Origin: Ignavibacteria bacterium
GTDB taxonomy: Bacteria > Bacteroidota > Ignavibacteria > UBA10030 > SZUA-254
Direction of reading: 5' to 3'
Assembly (NCBI GenBank): GCA_005877655.1
Contig: VBOC01000174.1
Span: 1-9,808, forward strand
Length of the DNA stretch: 9,808 nt
The position numbers and the translations under genes are program-made. Shown here in pieces: positions 7,101 to 9,808 of this stretch; position 1 is the first letter of the stretch; every line of letters starts with the position of its first letter. The notes under the pieces were generated by a model. The model saw only the letters and a program-made list of their open reading frames with translations, did no database searches and was not told the DNA's origin.

Positions 7101-8642
7101 TGCATACAATGTCGTTCCAATCACCGCGAGCGAGGTGATTTCGCTGTTCGTTCCTGATCCAAGAGGGGACCAGGTTGTACCATCCCATTTCGCGATGTTA
7201 TTGATCGTCGTCGGTCCGGCAACAGTAAAGCCCCCGGCAACATAAAGATCGCTGCCGATTTGTGCCATGGCGGTAACCACCTCGTCAAGTCCCATACCGT
7301 CAAATCCCTCCTGGAGATTGGACCAGTTTGAGCCATCCCATTTGGCGATGTTACTCGCGACCACGCCGCTTGCTTCGCCGAAATATCCTCCTGCAAATAC
7401 ATCAGTTCCAGAGACTGCAAGTGCGTGAATGACATTGTTTGTCCCTGACCCCAGGGTCGACCAGCTTCCGTTCCATTTCGCAATGTGATTGACGCTCGAT
7501 GCACCGACCATAGTAAATGTTCCCCCCACGTACAGGTCGGTTCCATTCGCCACGAGGCATGTGACGTACGGATCATAACCGCCGCTCACTCCTACCCCCA
7601 GAGCGGACCAGCTGCTTCCGTCCCACTTCGCGAGGCCGTAAATGCCGGATGTGCCACCGGGAGTAAATATTCCTCCCACGTACAGGTCGCTTCCAATCGT
7701 CGCAAGTGCATAGAGCCAACCGGAATTCCCTGAACCGACGGCGGACCACGAGCTCCCATCCCATTTTGCGATGCCGGTTGTGCGGACTCCCCCCGCTGTA
7801 TCAAAAACGCCTCCCGCAAAGAGATCCGTCCCGATAAATGCGAACGCGTTCACAGTTCCTTTTACACCGGCGCCAAGTGAGGACCAGTTGCTGCCGTTCC
7901 ACCTGGCAATGCTCTTCGCAGATATCCCTCCGGCGAGAGAGAAATAGCCACCGGCGTACAAGTCCGTATTGTGAACAGCAAGAGTGTAGACATAGCTGTC
8001 CATCCCAAGCCCGAGCGCCGACCATGTGCTCCCATCCCACCTGGCGACATAATTAACAGTTACTGTTCCCGCCGTCGTAAATGCTCCTCCCACAAACAGG
8101 TCGGTTCCAGCCACCGCGAGCGCGAACACGCTGCTATTTACCCCCAAACCAACTTTCGACCAATTATGGCCGTTCCATTTGGCAATATATTTGGCACCTG
8201 ATGCACCGGCAGACACAAAATTTCCTCCGACGTAAACGTCAGATCCGTTTATCGCGATGGCATAGACTTGGCCGGTGATGCCCGGGAATCGGAAGCGACT
8301 GTCCCATGACGTATCTGCAAGAGAGGAAGTGCCGGTTACACCTGCAGGCATCGACGTCGGCTCACCAAGCAGACTCACAGCCGTCGACGACGCAAATTTT
8401 TGCCTCCGATTGAGGCTCGGGGTCCTCGTGCGCACAAATCGTGGCGAGCCGCTCCGGCCTGACACTATCGTCCATCCCGAGAGGTCGAGGGTCCCAGAAA
8501 ACCCTGGTGGGGTGTTGAGAACGCCGGATGGCGCGAGATATCTCCCGATTGGGGTGCCCCGCTGCCGAACATCTGGCTGTTGCGAAAGTAAAATGGTCGA
8601 AAAGGATGCGAGCAACGCGAGGGTGAAAATTACTCGTTTCAT
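4167..8642 (-). CDS. Giant secreted beta-propeller repeat protein with T9SS type A sorting domain
   Basis: 1491 residues. Order: Sec signal peptide (about 1-21, MKRVIFTLALLASFSTILLS); an N-terminal region to about 117 without recognised domain; 14 repeats of about 47 residues (118-779), each with a strand like xDLYAGGYF and the signature NIAKWDGSSWSxLGSG; seven SBBP-type repeats of 61-65 residues (780-1219; pattern D.xGNxYVxGxF ... DxFVAKYDxxGN ... WAxxxGG); two GWN...GYWxKV modules (about 1229-1294 and 1301-1358); a linker with five prolines (1378-1382); and a T9SS sorting domain (1407-1491, NYPNPFNPSTVIRYELP ... LPSGVYFYRLQAG ... KKMLLMK). The tail directs export through the type IX system, after which it is cleaved and the protein is released or anchored at the surface. 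The cargo function is unknown; blade repeats suggest scaffold or carbohydrate/protein binding. No enzyme motif seen. AGGGG at 8649-8653, 6 nt before the ATG, supports the start. Confidence 0.93.
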   Translation of the reverse strand: MKRVIFTLALLASFSTILLSQQPDVRQRGTPIGRYLAPSGVLNTPPGFSGTLDLSGWTIVSGRSGSPRFVRTRTPSLNRRQKFASSTAVSLLGEPTSMPAGVTGTSSLADTSWDSRFRFPGITGQVYAIAINGSDVYVGGNFVSAGASGAKYIAKWNGHNWSKVGLGVNSSVFALAVAGTDLFVGGAFTTAGTVTVNYVARWDGSTWSALGLGMDSYVYTLAVHNTDLYAGGYFSLAGGISAKSIARWNGSNWSSLGAGVKGTVNAFAFIGTDLFAGGVFDTAGGVRTTGIAKWDGSSWSAVGSGNSGWLYALATIGSDLYVGGIFTPGGTSGIYGLAKWDGSSWSALGVGVSGGYDPYVTCLVANGTDLYVGGTFTMVGASSVNHIAKWNGSWSTLGSGTNNVIHALAVSGTDVFAGGYFGEASGVVASNIAKWDGSNWSNLQEGFDGMGLDEVVTAMAQIGSDLYVAGGFTVAGPTTINNIAKWDGTTWSPLGSGTNSEITSLAVIGTTLYAGGYFDSAGGVKANYVASWDGSGWSAVDSGVNGGFVSALAVMGNNLYVGGFFGGAGATNAYNIAKWNGFNWSTLGTGLDYIVDCIVVDGSMVYAAGQLDYAGGTPVNNIAKWDGSSWSPLGSGIRGGFLPAVFTLAAKGGVIYAGGIFDSAGSVRVNGIARWNGSSWSALDSGITGIPYPEVVNLVFSGTDLYAGGYFPRVGGVTANNIAMWDGSHWSGLGSGTDGVILTILPGGRNLYVGGYFGAAGGKLASCFTIWNLGGHAPIWQWANDAGGVGDDAGSGIARDDSGNAYVAGYFNSSPMSIGATMLTPSGGNDIFVAKFDAQGNLKWAKSAGGSADDYAYGIGVDRLGDVYVTGSFSSSTMTFDTVSLSKPGSGTNIFLAKYDRAGHEKWARAAGGSGFDIGLSVAADGMGDAFITGYFTSSSIQFGSTPALNLTGGAIELFVAKYDSRGNVSWSRGANGPGSDLGIKIAADSSGRSYCTGSFNGSTLTFGSNPALNGSGSDDVFIVKFDTGGNAVWSRSGSGGGSDGGSCVKPDRWGNVYVGGAFASASLTFGSTTIDKTYAGTDLDAFVVKFSSTGNALWATELGGSSTEFATGLDVDQFGNAYFACWSNSHGFQIDRYTFPSAGGKDTYIAKYDSSGRLVWVTSVGGPSNDSPADLVIDQSGNSLVAGTFGSRTLGFYPDTISNHGANYDLYVAKLGANPFVPPFEEKFSLQRGWNIISLPLDVPNDSVHAIFPGSNGTAFSYGLAGYQVTSTMSPGVGYWLKIPSSAPVTVSGSPIWIDTVNVLQGWNMIGSISSSIATSAITSIPPGMVTSHFFGYNAGYYSSTRIEPGSGYWVKVNQNGKLILSSVGMAAPGTNAIKIRPTSEMPPPPPVDQSSGRIPRTPIHFALEPNYPNPFNPSTVIRYELPEEVRVVLRVYNSLGQQIVTLVDQVETSGYKTAIFDARNLPSGVYFYRLQAGKFVDVKKMLLMK
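4986..6305 (-). repeat. Seven tandem SBBP-type (seven-bladed beta-propeller) repeats
   Basis: Protein residues about 780-1219; seven copies of 61-65 residues. Each has W(A/S)xxxGG near the start, a D.xGNxY(V/F)xGxF block in the middle and DxFVAKYDxxGN at the end. Examples are GIGVDRLGDVYVTGSF in copy 2 and CVKPDRWGNVYVGGAF in copy 5. Seven units fit exactly one closed propeller. Copy 6 is the most divergent (AYFACWSNSHGF). Confidence 0.85.
6306..8291 (-). repeat. 14 tandem 'IAKWDGSxW' blade repeats inside the giant cargo gene
   Basis: Coding tandem repeat of about 140 bp (45-51 codons), protein residues about 118-779. I count 14 copies of the strand motif, from VYAIAINGSDVYVGGNF (first) to ILTILPGGRNLYVGGYF (last). 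Thirteen are followed by a full (N/Y/G)(I/V)A(K/R)W(D/N)GSxW block. The last is degenerate (CFTIWNLGGHAPIW) and runs into the next repeat class. Copies are clearly related in protein but diverged in DNA, so this is an old array rather than a recent expansion. Confidence 0.88.
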
Positions 8643-8709
8643 ATGAAACCCCTATGGAAGATTCGTTATCGGAGAAATCCGTCTTGGTAATCGCCGGGAC
8701 AGCCATGCT

Positions 8710-8738
8710 AATATATGCTGGTCGCGGGGGTTAGACAA
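8710..8738 (-). promoter_or_regulatory. Candidate promoter of the giant T9SS cargo gene
   Basis: On the minus strand TTGTCT (8733-8738), a 17-nt spacer and TATATT (8710-8715) match the sigma-70 pattern 4/6 and 5/6. The implied leader is about 60 nt. Many Bacteroidota use a different -33/-7 consensus, so the value of this match depends on the true lineage. Confidence 0.35.
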
Positions 8739-8858
8739 TCACGCATTTGCGGGAAATGTGATGAAATTAAGACCTGAGTAAGGTTTCCAGCTGGGGTTTA
8801 GTGCAAGCTCGCGCGCCATTTGGATCTGGGCGTCGCTACGTTGCCCGCGAACGCGTGA

Positions 8859-8887
8859 TTGCCAAACTTCTTCATACTCCATATTTT
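8859..8887 (+). promoter_or_regulatory. Candidate promoter of the ELWxxDGT repeat gene
   Basis: TTGCCA (8859-8864), 17-nt spacer, TATTTT (8882-8887): 5/6 and 4/6 matches to sigma-70 consensus, about 105 nt before the ATG at 8998. Chance occurrence is possible. Confidence 0.28.
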
Positions 8888-8988
8888 ACTGTTCTAAACG
8901 GCCATTGCGACATGCAGATCGGGAGCGATGCCTCCAGGCGCGGAACATGCGATTCAAAAGATTATCCATCAAATCTGACAAATTCATT

Positions 8989-8992
8989 GGAG
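8989..8992 (+). promoter_or_regulatory. Ribosome binding site fixing the ELWxxDGT gene start
   Basis: GGAG, 5 nt before the ATG at 8998. This start places a clean signal peptide at the N-terminus. Upstream in-frame ATGs at 8905 and 8947 would add charged residues ahead of it and are not preferred. Confidence 0.6.
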
Positions 8993-8997
8993 CCATT

Positions 8998-9808
8998 ATG
9001 AAACGACCTCTTCTCCTCTTGTCGTGCATTCTGCTCGTGACATCTACGACATTGAGCCAGAATGTACCGCTTATGATCAAAGACATATATCCTGCCACGA
9101 TCCATCCGGGTACGACTGGTTCGATCACACCCTAGAGTGAGCTCATAAACTTTAACGGCACCCTGTACTTTACGGCCGATGACGGATCTCACGGACACGA
9201 GTTGCGGAAGACCGACGGCACTCCCGTCGGCACTGTCATGGTCAAAGACATTTACCCGGGCCCCGGTGCTTCAGGCGCCGACCTGCTCATCAACGCGAAC
9301 GGCACGCTGTACTTTAGAGCGTACGATGGGACAATCGGATCTGAGTTGTGGAAAAGTGACGGCACGGCAGCGGGCACGGTCATGGTTAAAGACATCAACC
9401 CGGGCGCAGGCGGTTCATACCCTGGCCGCGTGACCAACGTCTTGTACTTTTCGGCCGCGGACCAAACGCACGGTTTTGAGCTCTGGAAGAGCGACGGGAC
9501 AACGGCAGGCACATTAATGGTTAAAGACATTAACCCCGGTATAGGTGGTACCTTTTCCAGTGACCTCACCAATTCAAACGGCACATTATTCTTCGGCGCG
9601 GCTGACGGAACCCACGGATATGAACTATGGAAAAGCAATGGTACGTCTTCTGGTACAATCATGGTCAAGGATATCACGCCCGGGTCAACCGGGGGACTCT
9701 ACAGCAACACCCTTACCGACATGAACGGCACTTTATATTTCACAGCCAATGACGGAACGCACGGATGGGAGCTGTGGAAAAGTAACGGCACCGACGCTGG
9801 CACCGTCA
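8998..9808 (+). pseudogene. ELWxxDGT-repeat secreted protein, interrupted by in-frame TAG; 3' end beyond window
   Basis: From the ATG at 8998 the frame encodes a signal peptide (MKRPLLLLSCILLVTSTTLS) and the start of a repeat protein (NVPLMIKDIYPATIHPG). It meets TAG at 9133-9135 (codon 46), then stays open in the same frame to the window edge: SELINFNGTLYFTADDGSHG and onward. The post-stop part has repeats of 45-49 residues of the ELWxxDGT family (LYFxAxDGTHGxELWKSDGTxAGTxMVKDIxPG), found in large secreted or surface proteins of environmental bacteria, function unknown. Without the stop it would be a normal exported protein; with it only 45 residues are made. The first in-frame ATG after the stop is at 9238, with no signal peptide. 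The first repeat also has ELRKTDGT, where the other visible copies have Trp (CGG for TGG). Possible explanations are a young pseudogene, a sequencing error or read-through. Homology is clear; functional state is not. Confidence 0.75.
9163..9808 (+). repeat. ELWxxDGT tandem repeats (five units, last one cut by window)
   Basis: Units begin at the LYF codons at 9163, 9307, 9442, 9586 and 9733, giving lengths of 48, 45, 48 and 49 codons. Unit 2 lacks the three-codon Asn-Gly-Thr element before the next LYF (VTNVLYF rather than xxNGTLYF). DNA similarity between units is visible, for example ATGGTYAARGAYATY in four of them. The array clearly continues past 9808. Confidence 0.85.

Larger units (their letters stand above)
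8643..8997. other. Divergent intergenic region between two secreted repeat-protein genes
   Basis: 355 bp without a credible gene. It carries the Shine-Dalgarno of the giant cargo gene (minus), that of the ELWxxDGT gene (plus), and one candidate promoter for each direction, listed separately. No clear inverted repeat, operator or RNA element was recognised. Short open frames that cross it lack start signals and coding character. Confidence 0.6.

Noticed and set aside
6306..8291. CRISPR-like or non-coding tandem array
   Set aside because: The period of about 140 bp is in frame with a continuous coding sequence and conserved at protein level; no short identical repeats with unique spacers.
8362..8706. 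Minus-strand 114-codon frame covering the giant gene's start
   Set aside because: Overlaps the signal-peptide region in a different frame, and its start would lie downstream of the better promoter without a Shine-Dalgarno.
9133..9135. Genetic code with TAG reassigned to sense
   Set aside because: TAG is evidently used as a true stop at the expected ends of the ICMT-like gene (1616-1618) and DctQ (2743-2745), so global recoding is unlikely.
9252..9677. 141-codon open frame on the minus strand
   Set aside because: Exactly antisense to the ELWxxDGT repeats; its own repetitiveness (VPSLFxxS) is a mirror of them. No start signal or family resemblance.

Overview
The window most likely comes from a bacterium of the Fibrobacterota-Chlorobiota-Bacteroidota (FCB) group, for example an Ignavibacteriota-like or Kapabacteria-like lineage. 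The strongest sign is the large protein on the minus strand. It ends in a textbook type IX secretion (T9SS) C-terminal sorting domain (NYPNPFNPSTVI ... GVYFYRL ... KKMLLMK), and this system is known from that group. Base composition is moderate, roughly half G+C by eye. The assignment is inference; no rRNA or marker gene is present.

Layout: (1) 1-613 (+), the 3' end of a GH3 beta-glucosidase, 5' end outside the window. (2) 712-1494 (-), a lipoprotein with cupredoxin-like metal-ligand motifs and a carboxypeptidase-regulatory-like C-terminus, convergent with GH3. (3) 1616-2080 (-), an ICMT/PEMT-type membrane methyltransferase. (4) 2233-3984 (+), a TRAP transporter permease pair, DctQ then DctM, with no DctP binding protein in view. 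The two genes are in the same frame and separated only by one TAG. (5) 4034-4117 (-), tRNA-Leu(CAG). (6) 4167-8642 (-), a 1491-residue secreted T9SS cargo. By eye it has 14 blades of an 'IAKWDGSxWSxLGSG' repeat, 7 SBBP-type blades, two GWN...GYW modules and the sorting domain. (7) 8643-8997, a divergent intergenic region with a candidate promoter on each strand. (8) 8998-9808 and beyond (+), a second secreted repeat protein of the ELWxxDGT family, broken by an in-frame TAG at codon 46 and running off the window.

The genes do not form one pathway. They look like ordinary chromosomal content of a heterotroph: polysaccharide breakdown (GH3), uptake of an organic acid or similar anion (TRAP), and large cell-surface or secreted repeat proteins. 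I see no CRISPR, transposase, integrase, toxin-antitoxin pair or defence system. The points most worth a second look are the amber codon inside the ELWxxDGT gene, the same-frame DctQ-TAG-DctM junction, and the 14+7 blade arrangement of the giant cargo protein.
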